From Nocardia sp. NBC_01327 (GTDB taxonomy: Bacteria > Actinomycetota > Actinomycetes > Mycobacteriales > Mycobacteriaceae): a stretch of DNA of 64,000 nt. Made by a program: the position numbers and the translations under genes. The stretch is taken from the NCBI RefSeq assembly GCF_035958815.1, contig NZ_CP108383.1, forward strand, positions 5,518,001 through 5,582,000, given 5' to 3'. Below the pieces are notes generated by a model that saw only the letters and a program-made list of their open reading frames with translations, was not told the DNA's origin and made no database searches. Positions 15,742-28,700 of this stretch are shown one piece after another (position 1 is the first letter of the stretch; each line of letters begins with the position of its first letter).

Positions 15742-16730
15742 GAGAGGATCTCCTCTTGCACGGTGTCGGTGCGTCGGGCCGCTGCTTTGCGGTCCGCGGA
15801 TTTGCCGGTGAGAGAAAGGAATACGTCGTCGAGGCTGGGCCGGTGCACGGTGGCGTCGACCACGCAGACGCCCGCGTCGTCGAGGCGGCGCAGGGCTTCG
15901 ACCATGGTGCGGGTGCCGTCGCCCACCACGACGGTGACCTGATCGGCGTCCGCGTCCGCACTGGGCTCACCGAGGCCGACCTGGGCCAGAATCTGCTTGG
16001 CGGGCTTGGGATCCTGACCCGCCGCGAGGGTGACGGTGAGTTTGTCGCCGCCGATGGAGGTCTTGAGCTCATCGGCCGAACCGCGGGCGATCACTCGCCC
16101 GCGGTCGATGACGGTGATGCGATCGGCGAGCAGATCGGCTTCCTCGAGGTACTGGGTGGTGAGCAGCACGGTGGTGCCGTCGTCCACCAGTTCGCCGATG
16201 ACCCGCCACATATCGATGCGCCCGCGCGGATCGAGCCCGGTGGTGGGTTCGTCGAGCACCACCACCGGCGGACGGCACACCAGCGCCCCCGCCAGGTCGA
16301 GCCGGCGCGACATGCCGCCGGAGTAGGTGCCCGCCTGCCTGCCCGCCGCGTGTTCGAGTCCCAGGGCGGCGAGCAGTTCGGTGGCGCGCTCGGCGGATTT
16401 GCGATGGCTCATGCCGTACAGCCGCGCCACCATGCGCAGGTTCTCGAACCCGGTCAGGTTGGCGTCGACCGCCGCGTACTGCCCGGACAGCCCGAGCCGG
16501 GTCCGGGCGCGGGCCGGATCCTTCAGCACATCGATGCCCGCCACCCGGACGGTCCCCGAGCTCGGGGCCAGCAGGGTGGTGACGATCCGGACCGTGGTGG
16601 TCTTACCGGCGCCATTGGGCCCGAGCAGACCCATGACGGTGCCGGACGGGATCTCCAGATCCACCCCGTCCAGCACGCGGACCTTGCCGTAGTACTTGAC
16701 CAGGCCGTCCACTTCTACCGCGAGGCTCAT
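15738..16730 (-). CDS. ABC exporter ATPase (DrrA-like)
   Basis: 330 residues. Walker A GPNGAGKTTT, the DrrA-type segment LTGFENLRMVARLYGM, signature YSGGMSRRLDLA, Walker B VVVLDEPTTGLD and the switch region LTTQYLEEAD are all present. The C-terminal 90 residues are the DrrA extension ending in LDDVFLSLTGK. ATGA junctions at both ends (with the NRPS stop upstream and the permease start downstream) show strict translational coupling, so the exporter is dedicated to the NRPS product. Confidence 0.95.
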   Translation of the reverse strand: MSLAVEVDGLVKYYGKVRVLDGVDLEIPSGTVMGLLGPNGAGKTTTVRIVTTLLAPSSGTVRVAGIDVLKDPARARTRLGLSGQYAAVDANLTGFENLRMVARLYGMSHRKSAERATELLAALGLEHAAGRQAGTYSGGMSRRLDLAGALVCRPPVVVLDEPTTGLDPRGRIDMWRVIGELVDDGTTVLLTTQYLEEADLLADRITVIDRGRVIARGSADELKTSIGGDKLTVTLAAGQDPKPAKQILAQVGLGEPSADADADQVTVVVGDGTRTMVEALRRLDDAGVCVVDATVHRPSLDDVFLSLTGKSADRKAAARRTDTVQEEILS

Positions 16731-19700
16731 CGGCTTTCCTCCCGCTGGGTGCGTGAAACGTTGGTGGACAGGTGATCTCGCAGTACGGGTCCGATCACCG
16801 CGAGGGATTCGGGCGTGGTCATGCCCGAGTGCCGGCAGCGCACGAGCTGGTCGTGCACGACGCCGGTGATGTGTGGATCCCAGGCCGCGGCGCAGCGGTC
16901 CGGGTCGGCCCGGTTGATCTCGTCGTCGGCGGCGGTGAAGAAGAGCAGATCGCCGATGAATACGCGCGGGTCGAAATCGTGCGCGAGCACCGCGCCATTG
17001 GCATAGCCGGTGTAGAGCCGTTCCAGATGGTCGACGGTCAGGGCCGCGAACGGTCCCGGCCGACTGCGCAGGAATTCCGCCGCCTCCTGCAGGCTCATGC
17101 GCGGATCCACATCGGTGGTGCCGCCGAGCAGATCACTGCCGAATTCGCCGATGATGTCGGCGACGCTGGGCACCGCCTCCTCGAGCCACTGCTCCGAGAG
17201 CTGGTAGCTGTCCATGAGCGCGAGCAGCGCCACCTCCTCCCCCGCCTCCTGCAGCTGCACCGCGATCTCGTGGGCGAGCAGACCGCCCAGCGACCAGCCG
17301 AGCAGATGGTAGGGACCCTGCGGTTGCACCGACTTCATATGCGCCACATAGCTTCTCGCGGCCTCGCCGATGGTGCGGTGGTCGTCGTCGCCGCTGACGT
17401 GCGGCGCCTGCAGACCGTAGACGGGCCGATCGGCGGGCAGGTGTGCGAGCAGTCCGGCGAAGCACCAGGCCAGACCGATCGCCGGATGCACGCAGAACAG
17501 CGGTGGCACACCGGCTTCGGTGATCGGCCGCAGCGGCAGCAGCGCCTGCAATGCGACGGCCAGGGCTGCCCCCGCGTCACCGTCGGCGTCGGCGAGGCGG
17601 CGCGCGATGGCGGCGGGGGTGGATTCGCCGAACATGGCCTGCACCGGAAGGTCGACGCCCGCCGCCCGCAGCTGGGAGACCACCTTGGTCGCCAGCAGCG
17701 AATTGCCGCCCAGTTCGAAGAAGCCGTCGTCCACACCGACCTGCTCGACGCCGAGCACCTCGGCGAAGGCGGCGCACAGTGCCGCTTCGGTCGCCGTGCC
17801 GGGCGCCCGGTACCCCTCGCGGGCCGCGAACACCGGTTCGGGCAGGGCGTCGCGGTCGAGCTTGCCGACCGGTGAGAGCGGCACCCGGTCCAGCAGCATG
17901 ATCGACTGCGGGACCATGTAATTGGGCACCAGTTCCGCCACGTGCGCGGTAAGCGCGTCCACAGAGGGCGCGGTCCCGTTGCGCGGCTTCACATAGGCCA
18001 CCAGTGCGGTCACACCCGCCGGGGTGCGGTGGCCGATGGTGGTGGCGAACTCCACCTGCGGATGCCGGGCCAGGGCGGCGTCGATCTCACCGAGTTCGAT
18101 GCGGAAGCCGCGAATCTTGACCTGGTGGTCGGTGCGGCCCATGTACTCCAGATCCTGCACCCGGCCACTGCGCTCGATCCAGCGCACCAGATCGCCGGTG
18201 CGGTACATGCGCTCACCGGGCTTGCCGAACGGGTTGGCGACAAACCGCTGCGCGGTGAGCCCGGGCCGCCGCAGATACCCGCGCGCCAGTGCGGCGCCGG
18301 ACAATTGCAGTTCACCGGTGACCCCGGCGGGAACCGGATGCAGCCGGCCGTCCAGGACGGTGGCCTGCACGCCGCGGATGGGTCCGCCGATGGTGATGTG
18401 GCCGCCCGGGGTCATCGGCTGCGACATGACCGTCACGATGGTGGTTTCGGTGGGCCCGTACACGTTGTAGAGCTTGCGGCCCGGCGCCCAGCGCGTGACC
18501 AGGTCCGGCGGCAGCGCCTCACCGCCGACGAGCACATGCCGCAGCGAGGTGACACCGGCCGGATCGACCGTGCCCAGCGCCGAGGTGGTGATGAAGGCGT
18601 GCGTGATGCCCTCCTGCATGAACACCTGGCCCAGTTCCGCGCCGCCGACCACACCGGGCGGGCTGATCACCAGGGTGGCCGCGCCGCCGAGCGCGAAGAG
18701 CAGGTCGAGCATGGCGGCGTCGAAACTCGGTGTGGCGAAGTGCAGTACCCGGCAGCCGGGGCCGACCTCGAAGCGCTGTGCGGTCTCGGCGGCGAAGTTG
18801 GACAGACCGCCGTGTGTGACCACCACGCCCTTGGGGATGCCGGTGGAGCCGGAGGTGTAGATCACGTACGCCGGATTGTCCATGCGCAGTGGGCTGGTGC
18901 GCTCGTCATCGGTGATGGGTGCGTCCGAGGCGGCCAGCACCCGGCGCCGGAACGACGGCGCGTCCAGCACAGTCCAATTCGCGCCGTCGGGCATGCGCTC
19001 GCGGTGTGCGGCGAGCGTGATGCCCACGGACGCACCGGAATCCAGCAGCATATGGCTGATGCGCTGCTCCGGGTAATTGGGATCGACGGGCACGAACGCG
19101 GCGCCCGCCTTGGCGATGGCCAGGGTGACGGCCACCGATTCGGCCGAGCGCGGAATACCCATGGCGACCAGGGTTTCCGGGCCGACGCCGTAGCTGATGA
19201 GCGTGCGGGCCAGCCGGTTGGTCCAGCGGTCGAGTGCGTCGTAGGAGATCTGCGTGCCCGCCGCCCGCACCGCGATGGCCTGGCGGTTGAGGTTGGCGGC
19301 GGCCTCGAACACCTCGGGGAAGGTGATCGGCAGTCCGGCTTCGGCGCCGCGTACCGGTGCCAGCGCCGACCATTCGCCGGAATCGAGCAGTGCCAGATCA
19401 CCCACGGCGGTCGCGGGATTCGCGACGGCCGCACCGAGCAGTCGTACGAACCGGTCCGCCAATCGCTGCGCGGTGCGCTCGTCGAACAGGTCCGTCGCAT
19501 AGTTCACCGAGACGGTGATGCCGTCGGGCAGGCGGCTCGGCGTCCAGGACTCGGTGAGCGTGAACTGCAGATCGAATTTGGCCAGACCCGGATCGGCATC
19601 GTCGGCCTCGATGCGCAGGCCGGGCAGTTCCAGCACCTGCGCGGGCTGGTTCTGCACCGACAGCATGACCTGGAACATCGGGTGATGGGCCTGCGTGCGT

Positions 19701-22700
19701 GCGGGATTGAGCACCTCGACGAGCCGTTCGAACGGGACGTCGGCGTGCGCGAAGGCCTCCAGATCGGTATCGCGGACCGCGCGCAGCAGTTCACCGAAGG
19801 CGGCATCGCGGTCGAGCCGGGTGCGCAGGACCAGCGTGCCGACGAACATGCCGACGAGCTGATCCAGTGCCGGATGCCCGCGCCCGGCAATGGGTGTGCC
19901 GACGGTGATGTCGTCACCGGCGGTGAGGCGGTGCAGCAGGGCGACGAGCGCGGCGTGCAGCACCATGAACATGGTGACGCCGTGTTCGGCTGCCAGGGAC
20001 TGCAATTCGCGGTGGGTGAAGGCGTCCAGGGTGCAGTCGACGGTGCCGCCGCGATAGGTGGGCACCGGCGGCCGCGGCCGGTCGGCGGGCACCGAGAGCA
20101 GCTCCGGACTGCCGTCGAGGGCTCGGCGCCAGTAGTCGAGCTGCCGGCTGATGACCGAATCCGCATCGCTTTCGCGGCCCAGCACATCCTGCTGCCACAG
20201 CGTGTAATCGGCGTACTGGATGGGCAATTCGGGCCAGTCCGGTTCCTGCCCGCCGGCGTGTGCGCTGTAGGCGGTGGCCACATCGACCGCGAGCGGACGC
20301 AGTGACCAGCCGTCCATGGCGATGTGGTGCACCACCAGCACCAGCACGTGTTCGTCCGGTTCGGTATCCGCCGCACCGGTCAGGCGCAGCAGGGTGGCAC
20401 GCAGCGGCACCGTGGTGGCGAGGTCGAATCCGGCGGCGGCGATCCGGCGGATCTCACCGGTGACGTCCTCGGCCGCGACACCGCAGACCGGCAGCGCCAC
20501 CGCGGCGTCGACCGCGTCGAGCACGTGCTGGCAGGGCTCACCGTCGACCTCGGGGAAGACGGTGCGCAGTGTTTCGTGCCGGGTTTGCACCGCGTGCAAT
20601 GCCGCGCGCAGGGCCGCGACATCCAGTTCGCCCCGCAGGCGCAGGGCCACCGGAATGTTGTACGCGCCCATGGCTTCATCGTTCGCGCCGGAGGCATTGA
20701 ACTTCTCCAGGAACCACAGTCGCCGCTGTGCGGCGGACAGCGGAATCTGCCGGGGACGGGTGCGGCGGCGCGGTTCGGGTCGCAGATCCGTCGAGGCGGG
20801 TCCGGCGTCGAGCTGCGCGGCCAGTCCGGCCACGGTGGGTGCGGCGAAGACGGCGCGCACTTCGAGGCGGACACCGGTGGCGGTCGCCAGGCGGGCCACC
20901 AGTTGCGTAGCCAGCAGCGAGTTTCCGCCGACCTCGAAGAAGCTGTCGTCGGCGCCGAGCTGCTGCGCGCCGACCAGCTCGCCCATGACCTCCGCGACCA
21001 GCACCTCGGTATCGGTCTCGGGATCGCGCGAGATCTGCGCGAGGACGGCCTGCGGTTGCGGCAGCGCCTCGCGGTCGAGCTTGCCGACCGGGGTCAGCGG
21101 AATGTGATCGAGCAGCGTGAGACTGCTCGGCACCATGTGCACGGGCAGATGCTCGGCGCAGTGCACCCGCACCTGCTCCAGATCGAGCTCCGGCCCCGCG
21201 GGCAGCACATAGGAGACGATCCTCTTCGTGCCCGCGATATCGCGGACCTCGGTGTGCGCGAAGCGAATTGCCGGATGCGAGGTGAGCACCGCGTCGATCT
21301 CACCGAGCTCGATGCGGAAGCCGCGCACCTTGACCTGATGATCGCTGCGGCCCAGATAGACGAGTTCGCCCGCGGCGGTCCAGCGCACCACGTCTCCGGT
21401 GCGGTACATGCGCGAACCCTCCGGCCCGTACGGGTCGGCGATGAATCGCGCTGCGGTGAGATCGAATCGGTCGATATAGCCGCGGGCCGTGCCCTGGCCG
21501 CCGACGTACAGCTCACCGGGCACACCGACGGGTACCGGGCACAGGCGCTCGTCGAGCACCACCGCACGGGCGCCGCGCACCAGGGTGCCGATGGTGACCG
21601 GCATGCCGGGCTCCATGGGTCCGGCGATGGTGACGACCACGGTGGCCTCGGTGGGCCCGTAGCCGTTGAACATGAGCCGTCCGGGAGCCCAGCGCGCCAC
21701 CAGTTCCGGACCGCAGGCCTCACCGCCGACCGCGACCGCGCGCAGGTGCGGCAGCTCCCAGCGCTCGCGATCGATGGTGGCCAGTGCGGCCGGGGTCAGG
21801 AAGGTGTGGCTGATCTGCTCCGCCTCCATGAGCGCGGCCAGTTCGTCACCGCCGTAGATATCGGCGGGCACGATGACCATGGTGGCGCCGGAGCCGATCG
21901 CGAGCAGCAGATCGAAGAGGGCGGCGTCGAAACTCGGCGAGGAGAAGTGCATGGTGCGCGAATCCCGCTCCACGCGCATGCGATCGCGAATCTCGTCGGC
22001 GAAATTGGAGAGTCCGCCGTGGGTGACGGCCACACCCTTGGGCCGCCCGGTGGAACCGGAGGTGTAGATGACATAGGCGAGGTCACCGGTCCACAGCGTG
22101 GAGAGGCGGTCCACATCGGTGACCGGACTGTCGTCGAGCACCTCCAATTCCTCGATCAGCTCGGGATTGTCGAGCAGCATCCACTCGATGGGGTGATCGC
22201 CGGCCGCGGCATGCAGTCGCGACGCGTGCTCGGTCATGCTGACGCCGACCCGGCAGCCGGAGTCGGAGAGCATATGCCGCACCCGATCCGCCGGATAGCC
22301 GGGATCGACCGGGACGAAGGCCGCCCCGGATTTGGCGACCGCCAGCACCGACAGCACCGACTCCGCGGAACGGGTGAGACCGAGCGCGACCCGATCACCC
22401 GGGCCGATGCCCTGGGCGATGAGCGCCCGCGCCAGGCGGTTCGAGTAGACATCCGATTCCAGATATGTCAGTGCCGTATCGCCGAAGCGCAGGAATTCGC
22501 GCTCGGGATTCAGATGTGCGGTGGCGGCGAAGTAGGCCGCCAGACTGCACTGCGGTTCCGGCGCCGGACCCCAGGCGGGAGTGAGCAATTCGCGTTCGAC
22601 ATCGGTGCGCGCGTCGATGGCGCGAATGCGCGCCCGCGGATCGGCGGTGACGGTATCGAAGATCCGCACCAGGCGCTCGGCGAGCACCTCGATGGTCTGC

Positions 22701-25700
22701 TGGTCGAACAGTTCTGCGGCATAGACGAATTCGTAGGACCGCTGCTCGGCCTCGGGGCGGTCACCGGGCAGCACCCGCAGTTCGAGGTCGAATTTGGCGA
22801 GGGCGATATCGAGTTCCTCGGCCTGCAGGCCGAGGCCGGGCAGCTGCAGCGCCGGCAGCGGCGTGTCCTGCACGGTGAGCGCGACCTGCAGCAGCGGGCG
22901 CAAACCCGAAGGACGCCGCTCCTGTGCCGAATCGTCGCTCCGCGACCCGAGCTCCTCCACCACCCGTTCGAACGGGACCTCGGCATTGGCCATGTCGGCC
23001 AGTTCGGTATCGCGGTCGGCCTGCAGCAGTTCGGCGAAACTGCGGTCCGGGTCCACGTCCGAGCGCAGCACCAGGGTGTTGACGAACATGCCGACCAGCT
23101 CGTCCAGGCGGGTATCGGTGCGCCCGGCGACCGGGGTGCCGATGACGATGTCGCGGCCTCCGGTCACCACGCGCAGCAGGATCGCGAGGGTGGAGCGCAG
23201 CACCATGAACATGCTCACGCCATTGGCGCGGGCGGTCTCGGCGAGGCGGTGCTGCAGGGCGTCGGGCACCTCGAAGCGCACCACGCCGGAGCGCTGGGTG
23301 GCCTCGATCGGGCGCGGCCGATCGTAGGGCAGCGGCATTTCCTCCGGCAGATCCGCCAGCGCGGTGCGCCAGTAGGCCAGCTGGGTGGCGGCCGAGCTCT
23401 CCGGATCGTGCTCCTGGCCGAGGCATTCGCGCTGCCACAGACTGAAGTCCGCGTACTGCACCGGAAGTGGCGTCCACTTCGGCGCCACGCCGCCGTGCCG
23501 GGCGCTGTAGGCCAGCGCCAGGTCCCGGGTCAGCGGACCCAGCGACCAGCCGTCTGCGGCGATGTGGTGCAGCACGATGCCGAGCTGATGCCGTCGTTTC
23601 CCGGTGCGCAGCAGCGTGATTCGCAACGGGATCTCGTGCGCCAGATCGAAGCCGCGCCGGGCCAGCGAGCGCAGCGCGGTGCGGGCGCCCACATCGTCGG
23701 TCTCGACGGCCTCGAGCACCGGCAGGCAGCGGGCGGTGTCCAGCAGCACCTGGCTGGCGCCGAGCTCGTCCTCGGGGAAGACGGTGCGCAGCACCTCGTG
23801 CCGCTCGATGAGATCGGACAGGGCCGCCTGCAGGGCCGCCACATCCGGATCGCCGTCGATTCGCAGCACGAATGCAATGTTGTAGGCACTGGATTCGGGG
23901 GAATATCGATTCAGGAACCACAGTCGCTGCTGCGGCAGCGACAGTGGAATGCGCTCCGGACGCGGGGTGTGCACAGCCAGCGCTGCCCGCTGCGTCCGGG
24001 GCGCCTCCTGCAGGCGCACGGTCACGCCCGCCACGGTCGGCGCCTCGAAGATGGCGCGGACGGGGAGTTCGACCCCGAATTCGGTGTGCAGGGCCGCGGT
24101 GAGCCGGGTGGCGAGCAGCGAATTGCCGCCGATCTCGAAGAAATTGTCTTCCGCGCCTTGCACTTCCGCGCCGAGCACGGTGCCGAACACCTGCGCGACC
24201 TGCAGTTCCATCTCCGATTCCGGGGCGCGTGAGGGTGCGATGGCCGCGAAATCCGGTGCGGGCAGCGCCTTGCGATCGAGCTTGCCGGACGGGGTGACGG
24301 GCAGGGCGTCGAGCACGGTCAGCGCCGAGGGCACCATGTACCCGGGCAGCCGGCCGCGGGCGGTCTCGAGCACCGCGGCGATATCCAGTTCGGTCTCGGC
24401 GGTGAGATACGAGACCAGGCGGCCGATTCCGCGTTCGTCATTGTGGACGACGGTGAGCGCGAAGGTGATTCCCTCGTACGAGCGCAGCACATGGTCGATT
24501 TCGCGCAGTTCGATACGGAAGCCGCGGATCTTGATCTGATCGTCGGCGCGGCCCAGGAAGCGCAGCTGCCCGGCGCCGTCGGCGACCACCAGATCGCCGG
24601 TGCGGTACATGCGCTCACCGCGCCGGCCGTGCGGATTGGCCGGGAAGGACTGCGCCGTCAGGCCGTGCCGTCCGAGATAACCGCGCGCCAGGCCGGGCCC
24701 GGACAGGTACAGCTCACCCGCGACCCCCGGCGGCACCGGGTGCAGGCGGGCGTCGAGCACGAACAGGCGCATACCGCGCACCGGCAGGCCGATGGGCACC
24801 GGACGGCCCGCGATCATGGGTCCGGTGGCGGTGGCCGCGACCGTCGCCTCCGACGGACCGTACATATTGTGCATGCGGCGCACCGGCAGGTGCGCGGGCC
24901 GCGACTGCGGATCGGTCCAGACCCGGACCAGTTCCTCGGGGCAGGCTTCGCCGCCGACGATGACCGCTTCCAGATCCGGCAGCTCCTCGGCCGGGACGGT
25001 GCCGAGCGCGGCGGGGGTGACGAAGGCGTGTGTCACCCGCTCCTCGCGCAGCAGCGTGGCCAGCTCCGCGCCGCCGAAGATACCGGCGGGCGCGACGATC
25101 AGGGTGGCCCCGGAGGCGAACCCGAGCAGCAGCTCGAGCACCGAGGCATCGAAGCTCGGCGACGAGAAGTGCAGGGTGCGTGCCGAATCGGTGACCCGGA
25201 ACAGATGCATCTGCTCGCGGGCCAGCGAGGCGATGCCCGCATTGGTGACCACGACGGCCTTGGGCTTGCCCGTGGACCCCGAGGTGTAGATGAGGTACGC
25301 CGGTCCGGCGGTGCGCAGCGGATGGTGCCGGTCGGCATTGGTGAGCGGCGTGAGCGGGAACCGCGCGCATTCGGCGGCCAGCTCCTGCGAACCGAGCAGC
25401 AGCCAGTCCACGTACGTCTTGCGGTGCCGCCCACGGTTTCCCGGCCAGTCCGGCATTTCCTCGTGCCGGTCCGGGCTGGTGAGGCCGAGCATGGCCCCGG
25501 AATCGGCGAGCATGTGGGCAATGCGGTCGGCCGGATAGTCGGGATCGATGGGGACGTAGGCGGCGCCGGTCTTGGCCACCGACCACACCGCGAGAATGCA
25601 GTCCAGGCTGCGCGGCAGTGCCACCGCGACCACGACCTCCGGACCCGCGCCGTGCTCGATCAGCACCCGGGCCAGGCGATTGGAGCGCTCGTCGAGTTCC

Positions 25701-28700
25701 CGGTAGGTGGTGTCCTGGCCGAGGTAGCGCACGGCCACCGCATCGGGCAGCCGCTCGGCGGTATCGGTGAGCAGGCGTGCGAGGGTGCTCGAGGCCTCGG
25801 CCGGGGACCCGGTGATGGGCACCAGCTTGGCCATCTCCCGCGCATCCAGCAGCGGCAGATCTCCCACCGGGACGGTCGGGTCGGCAATGGCGGCGGCCAG
25901 GATCGCGCCGAAGCGACGGGCGATGGCCTCCACCGTACTGCGGTCGAAGACGTCTGCGGCATAACCGAATTCGGCGGTGAGCGGCATATCCTCGGAGGCG
26001 ATGCCGAGCGGTTCGTGCACGGTCAGCTGCAGATCGAATTTGGCGATGTCCACATCCATGGACTGCACCGTGGCGAGGACGCCGGGCAGCTGGATGCTCA
26101 GCTCCGGGGTGCTGTCGTAGGAGAGCATGACCTGGAACAGCGGATGCCGGGCGGCGGAGCGCTCCGGATTGACCACCTCCACCAGGCGCTCGAACGGCAC
26201 ATCGGCATTGGCGAAGGCATTGAGGTCGGTATCGCGGACCTCGGCGAGCATGCGATCGAATCCGGCGGCCGGGTCGACGCGGGTGCGCAGGACGAGGGTA
26301 TTGACGAACATGCCGACGAGCTCGTCCAGCGCCGGATCGCTGCGGCCCGCGATGGGCGTGCCGATGGCGATATCGACCGTATTGCACAGGCGCGCAAGCA
26401 CTGTCGCCAGTGCCGCGTGTAGCACCATGAAGGTACTCACGCCCCGTTCGGCCGCGACGGCGGCGAGCCGGCGGCGGATATCGGCGGGAATGGTGAATTC
26501 CACCCGGCCGCCCTCGGTGGAGCGCTGCCGCGGGCGCGGGCGGTCCAGGGGCAGATCCAGCTGATCGGGCAGATCGGCCAGGGCCGCCCGCCAGTAGGCC
26601 AGCTGCTTCGACAGCGCGCTGGCCGGATCGGCCTCGTCGCCGAGCAGTTCCCGTTGCCACAGTGCGAAATCCGCGTACTGCACGGGCAGCGGCGTCCAGC
26701 CGGGTGCCGCGCCCTCGGCGCGCGCGGCGACGGCGACCATGATGTCGCGGGTCAGCGGGGCGATGGACCAGCCGTCGCCGCTGATGTGGTGCAGCACCAT
26801 GAGGAACAGGTACCGGTCGGGTCCGGTCTCGTACAGCGCCACCCGGACCGGGGCCTGACTGCGCAGATCGAAACCGTATCCGGCGAATTCCGTGGCGAGG
26901 GTGCGGACATCGGCCTCGGTGGCATCGATCGGATCGAGGGTGAGCGGGATCTCCGCGGCCGGATGCACCACCTGGCAGGGGCCTTCCGGAGTATCCGGGA
27001 AGGTCGAGCGCAGGCTTTCGTGCCGCTCCAGCACATCGACGAGACCGGCGCGCAGCGCCGCAATGTCCAGTGGCCCGGCCAGTTCCACCGCGAGGGGCAT
27101 GTTGTAGGCGGCGGCGTGTTCGGCGAAGCGGTTCAGGATCCACAACCGCTGCTGTGCCAGCGACAGCGGAATGTGGTCGGGCCGCTGCGCCGCAATGAGT
27201 TTCAGTGAGGCGGTTTCCCCCTGCAGGCTGTCGAGCCGACCGGCCAGGGCGGTGACGGTGGAGTATTCGAACAGGTCGCGAATGGTGACGGTCGCATCGA
27301 GGGCGGCGTTCACCCGCGCGATGGCCCGGGCGGCGGTGAGCGAATTGCCGCCCAGATCGAAGAAATTATCGGTGACGTCGATGTCCTCGGTGCCGAGCAT
27401 CTCGGCGAAGACGGCCGTGATCTGCCGCTCGACCTCGGTGCGCGGGGCGGCGACGGTGCGCGCGGGGCGGCGCGCGGCCACACCCGGATCGGGCAGCGCC
27501 TTGCGGTCCACCTTGCCGTTGGCGCTGAGCGGTAGTTCGTCGAGCACCATGATGACCGGCGGCACCATATAGCCGGGCAGCACGCGGCGCAGGCCGGCGG
27601 TGAGTTCGGCGGGATCGAGCGGTTCGACGCCGGGGGCGGCCACCGCATAGGCGGCGAGTTCGTCGCCACCGCGCCCGCGCCGGGCCACGCAGACCGCACG
27701 TGCGACCCGCTTGTCCGACAGCAGCGCGGCCTCGATCTCGCCGAGTTCGATGCGCAGGCCGCGAATCTTGACCTGGAAGTCGCTGCGGCCCAGGTATTCC
27801 AGGACACCGGTCCGCCCACCGCGCCAGCGCACCAGGTCACCGGTGCGGTACATGCGGGTGCCGGGGGTGAACGGGTTGGCCACGAAACGATCCGAGGTCA
27901 GCGCGGGGCGGCCGAGGTAACCGCGCGCCAGCTGCACACCCGCCAGGTACAGCTCACCCACCACGCCGGGCGCGACCGGCTGCATGCGGGCATCCAGTAC
28001 ATAGGTGCGGGTGTTCCAAATGGGTGCGCCGATGGGCACATCCGTCGCGCCGGGCGTGCAGTGCCAGGCGGTGACGTCCACGGCGGCCTCGGTGGGGCCG
28101 TAAAGATTGTGCAGCTGCGGGGCGCCGGAACCGGTGCCGAGCGCGGCATGGAATTCCGCGACGGTGGCGGCGGGCAGCGCCTCACCACTGCAGAAGACCC
28201 GGGCCAGGCCGGTGCAGCCGGCCACATCGGTATCGGTGAGGAACACCGACAGCATGGACGGCACGAAATGCGCGGTGGTGACGCCCTTGTCGGCAATGAT
28301 CCGGGCCAGATAACCCGGATCGCGATGCCCGTCGGGGGCGGCGATGAGCAGGCGCGCGCCGATCTGCAACGGCCAGAAGAACTCCCACACCGAAACATCG
28401 AAGGTGGCGGGGGTCTTCTGCAGCACCACATCGGTGCTGTCGAGCGGATAGGCGTGCTGCATCCAGCGCAGCCGGTTGACGATGGCCGCGTGAGTGACGC
28501 CGACGCCCTTGGGCTTACCGGTGGAGCCGGAGGTGAACAGCAGATAGGCCAGGTGATCGGCGCGCAGCGGGGCGAGCCGATCGGCATCGGTGATCGGACG
28601 CCCCCCGAGGGCGGACAGATCAGCGGTGTCGATATCGAATCTGGTTGCCTGCGCGGGCAATTCGAGCTTGTCGCGGGAGGCGGTCAGCACGCACACCGGA

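Noticed and set aside
14288..16072. 594-residue minus-strand open frame
   Set aside because: Runs across the rbpA terminator and the ABC genes in a non-coding frame; the ABC proteins in the other frames have full motifs.
17942..20305. 787-residue plus-strand open frame
   Set aside because: Antisense shadow of the NRPS module 4 region; no domain, no ribosome site, typical complementary-frame composition.
20324..24232. 1302-residue open frame on the plus strand
   Set aside because: It is antisense to NRPS modules 2 and 3 and only reflects high-GC codon-position bias. Its translation is low-complexity His/Gly/Arg/Asp-rich without domains.
24714..27143. 809-residue minus-strand open frame overlapping the NRPS
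   Set aside because: Same strand, wrong frame; composition is Arg/Ala/Gly-rich noise.
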